From Hirundichthys speculiger (taxonomy: Eukaryota > Chordata > Actinopteri > Beloniformes > Exocoetidae), in contig JAGFBZ010000814.1 of the NCBI GenBank assembly GCA_018398805.1, positions 4,610,001 to 4,674,000 of the forward strand: 64,000 nucleotides of DNA, written 5' to 3'. The notes beneath the pieces were generated by a model, which was given only the letters and a program-made list of their open reading frames with translations, was not told the origin of the DNA and ran no database searches. Positions 20,544-33,770 of the stretch are shown here, piece after piece. The position numbers and the translations under genes were made by a program. Each line of letters starts with the position of its first letter. Within the stretch, counting starts at the first letter, position 1.

Positions 20544-23500
20544 TCACCAAAATACTTGGTCTAAAAACTATACCCTCACTGCCTTTTGACTGTATGAAAA
20601 CCCGTAACTTCAACAAATGATTTTGGCTTTTTTCAAGTTATAAAATTTGGAAAACAAATTTGATAATCACTAACAGCAATGTCCATTTGGTAAGATATTC
20701 ATTTATTTATATATTTATTTATGCATGCTTCTGATTACTTGGCCTATTATTCCTTGGCCTCTACATTCCTTGGCCTCTATTGAAGCACAGTGAGCTTTGC
20801 ATAGCCCCACACTGTGAACCAATAAGAATCCATTAGGCGTGGACAGAGGCAGAAGTAGGCGTGGCTTATGATGGCCCATGACCCAAGCCCCTGACTGCTG
20901 CTGCACTCACCTCCCCAGCATCTCAACTTTTTCTTGATGAAGAAAAGAAAAAAAACATGCAGAATAACCTCAAAAAGTGTTGTAGGGCAATGATTTGCAA
21001 GGTCTTGCAACTGAAAAAAAAAAGTTAAGGGAAAGGGGTAGCACAAAGATGGCAGATTAAGAAAAAGGACAATGGCTGGGCAGGGGAGGATGGCTGAATG
21101 GAGAAGAGAAATAGGTGCATGTGTAACTGCAAGCAAGACATAAAGGTGGAGAGAAATTTAGTGATTGTCCTAAACGGGATACAGATGACAACATGTTGAC
21201 CAGACCCACTGAACATTGATTTCACAGGGAGCTGGAGGTCAGTGCATGAACATGCACGTGCATGTCTGTCTGTATGTGTATCAGAGAGAGAGGAAATAAG
21301 AGAGAAATTTTAACATTCCAAATAAAAACAGATCAAGCTAATAAATAAGGGTAATTTTCTTTTATTTCCTGAATAAAGTAAAATCCACACCAAAAACCTT
21401 ACACAAATACATGTTTATTAGGAACATTCTTAGCCATCACACAGTGCAATCAGGGATTTGTCTGATGCATTCCGAGTTCATCACAATCACTGCCAAACTA
21501 TATCTAGTGTTAGAAGTATGAAAAAGGAATGTTGCAACAAAATATATTGCACATGCAAAGGAGTCATTTCAGCATCATTAATTCAATGTTGCATGAAGGC
21601 ACAGAGGAACGTTGGCAAGTTCTCTGAGTTGTGTGTCAAAACTCACCTGCAAAACTACTTGAACACTGTGCACAGATGTACTGCAGATGATTGTATATAC
21701 TTAATAGACTTGGTGCTGTCTCAAAAGTCAAGATGGCAAGGTGTTATGTGCAAACATTAATCAAACTCATTTTCAAATTGTAAAACACAAAGTGTAAACT
21801 GTAAAAAAAAATTGTTATTACAAAACTGGATTAATATATTAATTCAATTCTATAAAATAATTAATAAGTAATTTCACTTTATGACAAACTACATGAAAAA
21901 ATGCATGAACCTTTTGTCAAATTATGAGGCTTTATTTGAGATACTAAAGTAAGTGCACAAAACAAATGTGTATAAAACTGAGTTTGATCCTTTTGGAAAA
22001 ACAAATAAAAAATAATAATCACACACAAAAATCAAATATTTTCTTTTCAATTGTCTTTTTCTGAAATGTTCTGAATTTAAAGAATTTGTGTTGTCTCCTG
22101 CTAAACCAGCAAACAAAATTAAAAGGAATGTCATTTTAAGATTCAATCTGATTAATTGTTCACTGCTGCTGATGAGAATAATAACTATAATAAATAATAA
22201 CAGATGATTGTTTTCATTAGAAATCCATTGTGTCTACCTTAACCCCTGCTTCTTCACCAGTCATTTTTCCTTAAAAGAAGATAATTCAGTTGATCTACAG
22301 CCAAAATAAATTTAGGTCTTATATCAGTTTGCTTTTTAATTATTCTTAAACGCTTGTCAAAATTAATTAAAACATTTGTAAGGTAAGTTCTTATTTCCTC
22401 TTACTTCTGAATACATGTTGTGGTGTTAAAAGCACATCTTTCATCATTTATCAGAACACAATTTCCTATCAGTGGTCTCCCCCACATTGGAAATATATTG
22501 TGTGGAACACTGGTGCCCCCTAGTGTTAATTGTGTTAATTATATGACCGTTTGATTGGAATAAACCTGCAAAATTATGTCAAATCAATGCTTGCTGACAG
22601 GAATAACAGGAAGACCACTACATGATTTTGTTTTAATAAGTTCACTAATGTTAATGTTTTCATTAAAATGTTTTTTACAAGTTTTAATTACAAGCAAATA
22701 GATTGCCAAACACTTGGTGGAAGACTCCAAGCTCTTGTTCAACTTTGACAGAAAACCTCTCCAATATTTGATTTTTTTAATTCTTTTTTATATTCTGATT
22801 CTATATGCGAATACAAGTTATAGTTCTGCCCTTTACACATACTTCTTGTCCACATTGTTCCTCAAATATCCACAGTCCCCATAATAGTCAAAAATAAATA
22901 GATAAATACAGAAGGAACTAAACACATTTAAGTCTAATTTCATGTTTGAAAGGCATCCCTGTAACCTGTACTTTAGTATATACCCTTTTATGTGCTCTTA
23001 TCACATCAAGCCCATGGCCTAAAAATTGCGTGGTCTCAGCAAGTGGGTGCAGGGTTTTGATGTGCATAAATGTGACCATTTTTCATACACACAGACATTG
23101 TAGTGTTTTCCCCTTCACAGCTGTGTGAGTGGGACTGCATCTTGAACTTATACCCTTAACTCTTCTCTCATCTAGGAGCTTTGGAAATTAAGTTATTCTC
23201 ATCTGGCAACCCTCCCTCTCCTCAATCCCCTTGATCACAAAGAAGCCATCAAGCTAAAGATATGAAAGCACCCCACAACAACCCCAAACCCCCTCTACTA
23301 AGCATGCCATGTTTCTTATGCAAATGCCAAAGTGAAGCACTTACAAGAGGACTTTAAAAAGTATGGAGACCCTGTCAATGCAACTGGGTATTATAACGCT
23401 TACTAGCTAATTTCTAAGGGTCAGCTGTGGAGGAAAAGACCTGCCAATCATTTTCACATGTAGCAAAATTGTCTGTCTATAAACAGGGTTGTTTTGCTGT

Positions 23501-23819
23501 TTCTATGGTGACTAATCCTAGCCCCCCCCCCCCCCAGCCACATTCAGTTGTGTTGACAACATCAGGCATTTTTGAAACTACCTGATCACACATTTAGCAG
23601 GACTTCCCAGAGCTACTGGGGAGTAATAAAATGAAGTTCAGTCTACACAAGGCCAAAAAGCAGGCACTCTCCCTACCTTCCATACACACTAACCCAAGTC
23701 GCATGCATATACACAGAACCCTGAAATACAGATTTTCTTTTTGGCACTTTTTCACCCTGAAGCTATCTTACCCTTCAGTGGTTCGACGTTGGAAAAAATA
23801 TTTTCAAACAAGGAGCTTC
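20544..23819. other. Intergenic AT-rich DNA, no recognisable gene
   Basis: Open frames here are under 120 codons and without family signature. A weak CTCF-like block (GGTGCCCCCTAGTG) lies at ~22511. I see no transposon termini. Confidence 0.5.
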
Positions 23820-23833
23820 TTTTTTTTTTTTTT

Positions 23834-23864
<31 letters not shown>

Positions 23865-23867
23865 GGG
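23820..23867. repeat. T24-G24 homopolymer junction
   Basis: A T run of about 24 is followed directly by a G run of about 24. The G run can form G-quadruplexes. The exact lengths are unreliable in any assembly. Confidence 0.9.
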
Positions 23868-26800
23868 CATTTTTCTCACTGTCTAACTATTGAGACTCTT
23901 CTTCCAAAGAATGTAGCTCTGACCTTGACATGGTAATGAGAATTTTTGGTAAATATGCAACCACAAAAATATCCAAACAACTCTAAACAAAAACCGATGT
24001 GCTTTTCAAATTTTACAAAAATCCAGTTTTATTACAAATAAGTTCCAAATTTCCCAGATATTATCAGCAATGTCTACAAAAGTAACAACATACATTTGTT
24101 TTTAAAATAGTCAAAATTTAGATATTTACAAAAACAAATTTGCATGTCAAACCTGGACGTTTAAATTTCTTGAAGTAATATTGGAGGTTGTCTATTTAAA
24201 ATGCTGTGCATAGATCCTATACCTTCTCCCAGCAAATCAAATATTCATGCACTACCTTGTTGTCTCTAGTCCTGAGGGTAGAGATGGAATTACATATGCC
24301 TCACACGCATCTTCATGAATCATATATCACTGTATACCTACACACACTCAGTGACCATTATAGAATCCATTCACACACAACAAGATAAAAATATGTATGT
24401 ATGCATATCTGCAAGTGAAAACAGCTGTCCACCAAGTTATTTTAGAGCCTACAGAAAGAGGTTAGGATATTCTGCTAAATAGGCCTCGTCGATGAAACCG
24501 CAACACCATCCCAATGCTTTAGAAAGAATGAGATTAGAAGGGGAAAGAGTGAGAAAAAGGAGGGGGCTGTGTCAAAAGGAAAGTAACTTAAAGGTGGGGT
24601 CAATGAGTGTGTAAGGGGTGTTTTTATGTTCTCAAGATAGTGGCCTTTCTTAGTGCCTGTCTTGGCACTAAGATACCACCCTACAGCCCCCTTCAATTAA
24701 ACAGGAAAAATGATGTGTATCATTAATTATGTCAGTAATATCATAAATCATCACTGGGTGTGGTAATTAATTATTTTTTACTCATGTGAAGAACATGGCA
24801 GAGCAGAGATAAATAAGGCAAGAGAAAGCTGAAGTGAAATTGTAGGGGGATGAGGGGGGCAGAGAAAAGGAGGATGGAGGAACGAAGGGGAGGAATAGGA
24901 GGCTATTCGTCCGTCAGTACCGGGGGGGTACTCTCACACGCTCTATTTACCGGACCATTGGGATGTGACGGGAACGTGACAACCCCCTCCTGCTCTCACT
25001 TACCAGCCTCCTCATGGAGGAACGACAATTAGGCCTGAGTGACACGGGCACGTCCTGGAAAGGATGCTGGCGTTTCCTTGTGAAAAGTGACCCTGTCCTG
25101 CCTCTGAGGTTAAGGTGTGTGTAGCAGAGTTACCAATGCCTCTAAACGAACTAACAGCCTTCTGATAGACCATTTCTAATCAAAGGGCAGCCTTCGAAAG
25201 AGTACTCCTGGAAGGCTAGTGAAGCTTGTCTGAGATGTTGAATGCATTTTATTGTTCAAGACCTGCCCACCATTATGGGCGACATCTCTCTGGCTTGGAT
25301 GTGATAGATCTGAGGCTGTCTACTTGCAACTTCTAGCAGAGGTTTATGTCAAGCTGCTGTCCGTTCTTCTTTTTTTTTTTTTTAAACCTGTATTTAACCA
25401 AGAAGAGCACCTGTGTGTGCTTGGGTGTGCACATGTGTTTAGCAAGTGAAATATTGTTGAATTAGAACACTTTCTTGGGATATGTCTACCATTTAAGGAT
25501 ATCTATATTTCAACACAGAACATGATAAAACTACACCTGTCTTCTCAGGATGTTTTTATTTCATTTTTGTTGTTGTTAAATAAATAAATAAAAAATGTAA
25601 AGATTATTTTTGCATGCATGATCTCCATCTTCAGGTTATTTATTTGACAAGTACTATACATGTTGAGCACAGAAGAGCATGATCTTTTAGAAGCATTTCA
25701 GATCAGAGCTTTTTTTAAAATACTTATTTTACACTATAAATTTTAACAGTATCTTCATCTCTGTTTTTAATCAAAAGTTGTCTTGAAGCAAAATGACAAT
25801 GCACATTCTTTAATACTATGCCACAACAACAGGTGATTGTGGATAGTATTATTTTGCAAAGCTTTTGTAAAGTAATTTATACTCTACTTAAGAATCTCTG
25901 TAAAACCCACATGATATGCACTCTAACCAATGCAACACAGTCTGTAAAGTGGGAAAATCTGTGATAGAACACCAGCTGTAGCCTGGGAGATTTCAAGCTC
26001 CACCGTCTTTAGCTCAGTGAGTGTTGATTGACTCACAAGCTTGTGTGCCTTTTTCCAGACCTTTGTGGATGCAGAGTATTGATCCAGAGGATGTGGAGGA
26101 GATGAAGGGAGAACCTGTGCTGAGGAAAAGTAAACACCACTCCAGATGACAAAACACTGATCACCCCGGAGACCTAGACCTTCCCTCTTCTCTCCCTCTC
26201 TATCATTTTTTGTGACCTTTGGTGTCCCAAGCTAATGCCATAATCAGGCTCACTGTTTTTACACACTGTGGCTACAGCTTTGTGTGTTCCTGGAGGTATC
26301 CATCCACTTCTGGCATGTTTGCATCAAGCGGCAAAAATTGGATGCATCTTAAGAATTTTTGATGCATGAACATGTGAGGTAAGGCACTAGCTGCTTTTAG
26401 CATGAGGGTTTAAGGAACACTGTCATCTAAGCAAGTGTTTAATATAAAGTGTGTGCTACAGAGTCTAATCAATAACAGGTCTCTTTTGTTCCCAGCCTGC
26501 TCAGGAGAGCAGCGGCCATTCACTCCAGAAAGGTTAATGCTGGGGGTCAAGTGATTTCACACCCACACCAGGATCCTCCATGTCACTACAGCTACCACGC
26601 CTTCAGCCGCCATGACACCAGCATCCTGATTTATAGGTTGTGAGAGTGCAAAGGGATTGGAGGTGTGTAGTGGGGTATGGCACGTGTGTTTGTGTGTGTG
26701 TAGGGGGTGGGGGGGGGGGGGGGCTGTGTCATCATATGATAATGCTGTCCCCCTCTGAGCTCCCACAAATGAAGGCAGAGAGAGAAAGCAAAAGAGAAAA

Positions 26801-27239
26801 CAGAGCAGACATACTCCTTTTCACACAGGTGGGTGTTTTTTTTTGTTTTTTCTTTTATTTTATGCTTTCTTTGACAAGACTCTTTTTCTGCCACCTGTAG
26901 TAAAAACAGACAAAACTATAGGTATCGTTTTTATTAATAGTTACTCTCAATCTCCATATCCACTTATGAAAGGGCACTGATGCTTGGCACAAAACAAGTA
27001 AGTCATGATGGATTAAAATATTAATTGTAACACAAAAAGATTATTGCAACTCTGCAAGAACAATTTATAGTGCCCATCAACAACTTGGTGAACTCATTTT
27101 TACATTTGTTGGTAAATAAGTAATTAAAAATCCAAGTCAAAGTAAACTGCACATCTGAGGTCTCCGTGTTTGGAAGGCCAAGCTCTATATAACAGGAGTG
27201 AAGAGGATTAGAAGGTGCCAGAGAGGAAAGAGGCACAAG
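23868..27239. other. Intergenic DNA with a G-rich microsatellite
   Basis: Contains G5-T-G15 at 26703-26723 after a GT run. No gene or clear transposon is recognised; the numerous short frames lack domains. Confidence 0.45.
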
Positions 27240-27480
27240 AAGAATTAGCATGAGGACTTATCTCGCACAGGCCATTATTTAAACCCTCACTTTGCTAAAC
27301 ACACACTCCTCAAATGAGAAGGACAATAAATAATCCTTCCAAATAAAATCTGTTCCCCGCAAATTCTCCAGAATACAGCCCATCATTATCAGTAGGAGGG
27401 GACAGACAGCAATTAATAACGGAGACAACCGTTTCTTAGAGAGCATCCATCTTATTTTCATTAGGTCTATTGCTGTGTGC
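27240..27480. promoter_or_regulatory. Candidate conserved non-coding element
   Basis: Repeat-free, complex sequence with several homeodomain-like sites (CATTATTTAAA, CAATTAATAA, ATTTTCATTAGG) and no coding signal. The composition resembles vertebrate developmental enhancers. This is a judgement by eye, with no alignment behind it. Confidence 0.2.
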
Positions 27481-28429
27481 ATATGTATGCTGGACTATGT
27501 GTGTGAGTATGTGCATATTTGTATTAGAGTATATCAAAGTGCATGACAGCACATGTATTTATGTGTCACTGAAAGATTCCACTCAGTCAAACAATAACAT
27601 ATTTGCATGTGCAGCATATACTAACGTTGTCTTTACTCTTTCGGCCTGGAAACATGCCCTTTGAGGGTTTTTTGTGTGTGTGTGATCCTGTCTTTGATTT
27701 TTCAAATGTCTTATTAATTCTCTACAAGAACTACCTTTGATTCTCATGTCTGGATGTCCTGCATTTTTTAATCTTCGTTTGGAAACAGTATTCTCAGTCC
27801 AAAAGGGCAACTGCACTAGCTTTAGCATCCTCTGGGTCTCTGGGGGTGACAATAGCAATTAGCTTCAATGACAGAGCGATATGAGAGCCTGCTGATTGAC
27901 AGTTGCCCCCAGAGAAGAGGCTGTCTGAGGTGACAGCTGGGCTCTTCACTCTCCCTGGCTGCCCCAGGGTTTGGCCCCGTCATCCCATGCACCAGCCACA
28001 CTCTTCCCCAGCAGCACACAGTCACATGTCTCTTTACATCAAGCTTATGTATTCTTACATCCTGTGTGTCAGTTAATCTCTTTTACATTAGTCCAACCTA
28101 GGGGCAGGTAAGAGTGCTGAAGTGGCAACAGTCCCGGACTGTTTGGTACTGAAGTTGGCAACTATTAAACTCCAAGTCAAATACATTTGACTTATCTATT
28201 TACTCAATTATTTATGCATTCACAATTTGTTCTCCTATTAAACCCTCTTAAGTTTTTGGCTCACTCTACTAATTGTAATTTAAATGCAGTAAAGTTCATA
28301 ACTCAGTTCAATAGTCTTTTCTTAAACCCTGAAGGAAAATTAATTGTTGCAGGAACTGTCCTTATTTTAAAGATATATTTAAAGATTTTCATAACTGTGG
28401 GCAGGAAGGATGTCCTGTAGCGGTCTGTG
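27481..28429. other. Intergenic DNA, nothing certain
   Basis: A repeat-free block at 27850-28000 (TGACAATAGCAATTAGCTTC and onward) could be another conserved non-coding element. No gene recognised. Confidence 0.35.
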
Positions 28430-29440
28430 TTGCAGCAAATCTGAAGAAGGCTCTGACAACTTGTGCTGGAAATCTGAGATGTACAAGGTTTAGGGAAATG
28501 CTGAAATTACAGTGGTGCTCTTGTGCTGCTGATCACCCGATGAGACACACCACCATTCAGTCTCAAAAACTGTGGTTTGTTTGTCAGTCATCCAGACAGT
28601 TCCATCCACCTGTGTCTTCTGGAGTTTCTGACGGAGTAACGCAGGCTGGATGGTGTTAAATAACCTGGAGAATTCAAAGAACATGATCCCCACAGTGCTT
28701 CCTGCTTTGTCCAGATGAGTGTGGATTTGTTGTATGATGCTGTCTTCAACTCCAACCACATAACAATAAGCAAACTGCAATGAGTCCTGGAAGGTGCTTG
28801 TTTGTTTACTCAGATGGGCCAATAAAAGTCTCTCCAGAACTGTCATGATGTGGGACGTGAACAACAGGTGCATACTCGTTAGGTCAAGATGGATGAGATT
28901 TTTTTGGTACTGGGACAAGGAAATATGTCTTCCACTACACTGGAATCTTCTTCTGGCTCAGGCTGATGTTAAAGAGGTGCTGTCGAATTCCACATAGCTG
29001 GTCCATCCAGGCTTTTAGGGTTCTAGAGCTGGCACCAACTGGGCCTGTATCCTTTTCTGGATCAGTCTTTTCAGCTGCCTCTTCACCTGACTGCGAGAGA
29101 CAGACAGGAGGGAGGTGTAGTGACCCAGCATTTGATGTGGTTGAAGACAACACTGGAGCAGCAAGATCTTTGACTGAGGTAGAATATGAGAGACATTTGA
29201 GATGTGACAGGGAAGCTGTGGGTCAAGGGAGGGTTGGAGGTCTGTTTAGCGGGGGCCAGGAGAGGAGGAGCTGGTTAAAAAAAAAAGAAAAAGAAAAAAA
29301 AAAAAAAAAGGCCAGTGCAGGCCAAAGTGTAACAATGAAATGCTCACGAATACACTCTATAACTCAAAGGATTCATTTAGGTAAGGAACTACTTCTGCGA
29401 GTACTGATAGCCTAGCTTCTTGGCTCTTGTGCTCTTGAGA
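28430..29440 (-). mobile_element. Rex1/CR1-like LINE reverse-transcriptase fragment
   Basis: On the minus strand, ~29153-28935 reads SSRTLKAWMDQLCGIRQHLF followed by NISLSQKKIPV. Then 28918-28490 contains LTSMHLLFTSHIMTVLERLL, LQFAYCYVVGVEDSIIQQI and STVGIMFFEFSRLFNTIQPA. These are the fingers and the first catalytic block of a LINE RT; the usual FDFSSAFN Asp is changed (FEFSRLFN). Frame breaks and missing downstream blocks (no YADD) show a dead, truncated copy. A 20-base A/AAAG run at ~29280-29308 lies upstream. Confidence 0.75.
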
Positions 29441-32310
29441 TTGGCCAACAAACAAAGAGGTTTAATATTAATATATTAATTTTAATTTCATTTTAAGAAA
29501 TATTTGATTAACAATAACTTTCAGGAAACAATTATCAGTGTTACAAAAAAAAGCCTGCAGTCATTACCTTAGGCCAATAACCAGTCTTCTTAAACTATCC
29601 TATTTTGAACACGATCAGCCAGACTGTATGATTCAGTTAGAAGCTTTAGCTTTAGTCAGACACCAACCATTATCGATCACAAGATGATGGAAAAAATAAA
29701 ATCACAGAACTATCACCAACTTTATTTTTAAAAGATTTTCAGCTCTTTACTCCAGTGGAAGCCAAGTGTTATGGTATGCTCAGTATCAGCTTTTAATAAT
29801 TGGTAATAAATTATTGGGAGTCATAATGTTCGTTCACATTTGCATTGCTTATGATTAATATATTTAAATGGAGAGCCATTTCACTTTAATATTGCATGGG
29901 ATCTACTTGTCCATGTACTCCAGAAATGTTATACACATCAGTATTGTTAAAACAGAACTATCTGAAGCTGCAGCAGAAGATGACAAGCTGAGAATTGTGA
30001 AACTTTTAAATAGCAGCAGCTTGTCATATAATGTTATCAGTTCATATGATAAAATAACCAATGTGGTGTGGTGTTTGAGCAACAAAGTAATTATGGATCC
30101 GAGGTATGTACATTAAAAGCAAGTGAGACAGAGAAGTGAATTAACACAAAGAAACTAGTGTGTCTGAGGTCAGGCAAATATGTTAAAGATTAAAGACATT
30201 ATGGTACTACAGTAGCACTCCTCTCTAGGTTTTTGTCCAAATGTAGTGACAATTACAAAAGAATAGCAAAAAAAACATTAGTTAGAAATTTCAATCTGCT
30301 TAGGTTTCATAATGTTCTTATTTCACATGTCTCATTTTTATGCATTTCTTGAAATTATTAAAATTTATATCATAAACAGGAGTTTCACTAATATTATTAG
30401 TATATATTAATACCAATAAACAGTATCAGTATTGATTCAGGAATTAACAAAATCTGAAATATATTCATTCCTAGTCCAAGACTGTTTCTTCTTTTCATAC
30501 AGCACAAAATGACACTAATCTCTGACATTTATTTCCCCCTTTCCCTTATCGTACTGTATGCACGCTCACATTTAAAGTGTGTATATCTGTCTTTTAAAGA
30601 AAGTGTCTATATATCTTTTCTCAAACATTACCATCTGGTGGTTTGTATCTTTTCTATGTTAAAGCAACAACTGCAGCAGTTCTGACACATCAGTGTTCTT
30701 CAGCAGAAGCCTAAGGAAATGAAGCGCTCCCTGTCTATTGATCCCCCTACACTCCACTGTGCATCAGGGAGACTTTGTTTTCACTGCCTAACAGAAACAT
30801 AGCTCCATCAATACTGTACAGTACTCCTCGACATCAGCTTCTCTCCTCACACAGCTGCATCCCAGGAGGCCTGTGATAGACTCCACTGACTGTACACAAA
30901 CTGTACAGAGAGAGAATACAATATGTTTGTGTGTGTTGTATTTGTGATGCATTTGTCAAAGCACAGAGGGGGCCCTGTGATCGCAACAGCAATTTAAGGA
31001 GTATAAAAGACATATTGGCAACAATGGCTTGTGAATGATGTATTATGTAATCTGCCCCAGGAGTATATCTCTTCGACTCCATCTCCCTTATTTTTTCTTC
31101 CCTTCCATCTTTCTAGCTGTTTTTCCCATCTTTATCTTCCTCACTGTGAGTGTGTGTGTGTATGTGTATGTGTGTGTGTGTTTGTGTTTGGCTTTCAAGG
31201 CTCACTACCACATGCATCAAAATAAGTGCCAATAAACAAATCACTGCACTAAATGGCATCAAGGTCACATCAATCTCAGAACAACAATGCTGACTGGTTT
31301 CACTAGAGTCTATTACTTGAAGGGGAAACGAGCAGGCACTGGGCCAGGCTCCATGCTTGTGTATGTATACACGGAAAGAGACCTCTGTCAGCACTGATAG
31401 AGCTCCACCATCCTTATTTATGGCATACTGTACTACATGTTCAGCACTCAAGCTTCAGCCTGTAAAGAGGACAATGGTCTGACTGTGGCTGTGTGTGTGT
31501 ATATATACATATATATGCATGTATGAGCACGCTATTTAAAATACAGCAAGCATGTATTGGTCAAACTTTTAGCCACTTGATTGCTGTAGATCTGACAAAT
31601 CACCTGATTTTCAGGTAGATATTAGATCCCAGATGACTCTTGATCTAATAATTACTATTTTATCATCAAGTGTTGTAAAGAAGTGAGTAAAGTGACTACA
31701 GCTGTAGAAGTGACTACAACAACATGTAGATATTGATATTTGATAGATATTGATAGATTATGTAGATATTAAACAAATCATTACAACCAGGAAACAAATT
31801 TGAAGGTACTGCTAATGATTGATTGTTACTGTACTGTACTGCTCAATAGAACAGCCTTGTGGAAAACATGTTATATATTGCTACAATTCTGTTCTGAACT
31901 ACTACATTTGGGGATTCACAAAATCATGAGACGCTTCCTTGCTCCTCATCCTACCATCAAAATGGAGAAATGCATAAAATAAATGACTGAAATAAAAGTA
32001 ATTAAAATCTAAACTACAACTTGTGAAGACAAACTTAAGGCGAAATCAGAATTTAGTTCACATCAAATTTATTTTTCTTCCTAAATGGCCATATATATAC
32101 TACTATATAAATTTATTTCAAGAATTACAATTTGGTCTTAAAACATCACAATGAGAAGCCACTTCAATCTGCTTTTTGCAATGTTGCATGTTTCACTTAT
32201 ACGGGAAACACAGGCAATGATGAACATAGAGAAGTCATGTACAATAATTCTTAGTAGTCTACAGTTTGCTGCTTGTAAGTAACAACATTGAACTTTGGGT
32301 TGTTGAAGTA
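29441..32310. other. Intergenic AT-rich DNA, no recognisable gene
   Basis: Contains a GT-rich microsatellite at ~31146-31190 and a short TA run near 31500. No gene or transposon ends recognised. Confidence 0.5.
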
Positions 32311-33000
32311 CAACCCCAATTCCAAAAAAATTGGGACATTGTCTAAACCATAAATAAAAACAGAATGCAACGATTTGCAAATTCATGAACCTATATTTTA
32401 TTCCCAATAGAATATGAGGAACAGATCAGATGTTGAAATGGATATTTTACCATTTCATGGAAAATTTGCTCATTTTGACTTTGATGGCAACAATACATCT
32501 CAAAAAGGTTGGAATAGGGGCAACAAAATGCTGGAAAAGAAATTGGTGCAGATCAAAAACAAATGGAGGAGCATTTGACAACTAATTAGGCTCACTGACA
32601 ACAGGTCAGTAACATGACTGGATATAAAAGGAGCATTTCGGAGAGGCAAAGCTTTTCAGATGCAACGATGGGCAGAGGTTCACCAATCTGCGGCAAACTG
32701 TGTCTAAAATCCGCGGAACAATTTCAGAAGAAATGTTCCTCAACATGCAATTCCAAAGACCCCACCATCTGCAGAACATAATATCATCAAAGGATTCAGA
32801 GAATCAGGAGAACTGCACATGGGACAGAGCCAAAGGTCAAAACTGGAAGCACATGGTCTTTACAAGCTAAAGCCTGAGTGCTTGTTTCCTCAAGCAGCAC
32901 TGCATGGGCTCAGGAGCACTTCCAGAAATCAGTGTCTGTGAACACAGTTAATCATGCAATCCAGTTAAAGTTGTATCATGCAAAAGAAAAAGCCATATTC
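32311..33000 (+). mobile_element. Tc1/mariner-type element with transposase N-terminal remnant, 3'-truncated
   Basis: After a TA dinucleotide the sequence begins CAACCCCAATTCCAAAAAAA, a terminus common to a fish Tc1-like family. About 450 bases in, the decayed transposase N-terminus can be followed: the helix-turn-helix part gives NIISSKDSENQENC-like wording and later AWAQEHFQKSVSVNTVNHAI-like wording across frame changes (AATCATGCAATCCAGTTAAAG). The copy stops near 33000 without the matching right end, so it is truncated. Confidence 0.7.
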
Positions 33001-33394
33001 CTCAAAACCTGCTGCACACACTTGGGCACCTGAAAATGTCTTGTGTTTCTTTATGCTGATCTACTGCCATTTAAACTATCAACCAATAAGGAGTTATTGA
33101 CTGAATGAAATAAACAGCCAGTGCCCATCTTTACTCTCTCTATCCAACCCAGAGGGAGCTCTCAAACCCTGATGCCACAGACACATCCAAACCACAGCTT
33201 TCACTTAGTCAGACATACATTAAGAGGTAGTGATAGCACACCACTTTATGAATCAATTCCCTCTGTTTATGAAAAGTGGAATGGAAACAAGGAGGGCATT
33301 CAAGATAGAGAGAAAGACAAAAAGGGAGCGAGGTATTAAGGGAGGCAGTAAGGTATGGTAAGGTGGGGAGTGATATTTTTTGCGAGAGAAGTGT
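33001..33394. other. Intergenic DNA, nothing recognised
   Basis: No coding or repeat signal beyond purine-rich sequence at 33280-33380. Confidence 0.5.
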
Positions 33395-33770
33395 GAGTGG
33401 GAAAAATCACCTTATTAAGTGACATGCTTTTCCTGGTTTGCACTAATTAATTGTGCAGAGCCACTGACTGCTAATTTGCTGGGAAACTGCATCCCAAAAG
33501 CAAAGGGGGCTTCTGCTTGAACTTTGCCTCAGAAGCACCTAATTCACCAGTGACTGCAGCTGTGTCCCTCTCCTGGACTGCAACACTATTAAATTAGAGG
33601 GCCTGGACCATCAATTTAATAAGCGCTGGAGCAGATCATTTGAATAAGGACAGTATTAGTATTCCAGCAGAGCACAACTAAGAGCAGCTGACCTTTTTCA
33701 CCGCAGAGAAGATCCTTGAACACATCCAGCTGAATCAGAGAGAACAGTAATAAGCCCGTCAATGCTTAAC
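33395..33770. promoter_or_regulatory. Candidate conserved non-coding element
   Basis: About 370 bases of complex, repeat-free sequence with TAATTAATTG, ATTAAATTAG, CAATTTAATAAG and AGCAGCTG (E-box-like) motifs. No open frame of interest. It is the most enhancer-like stretch in the window by eye, but conservation has not been tested. Confidence 0.25.
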
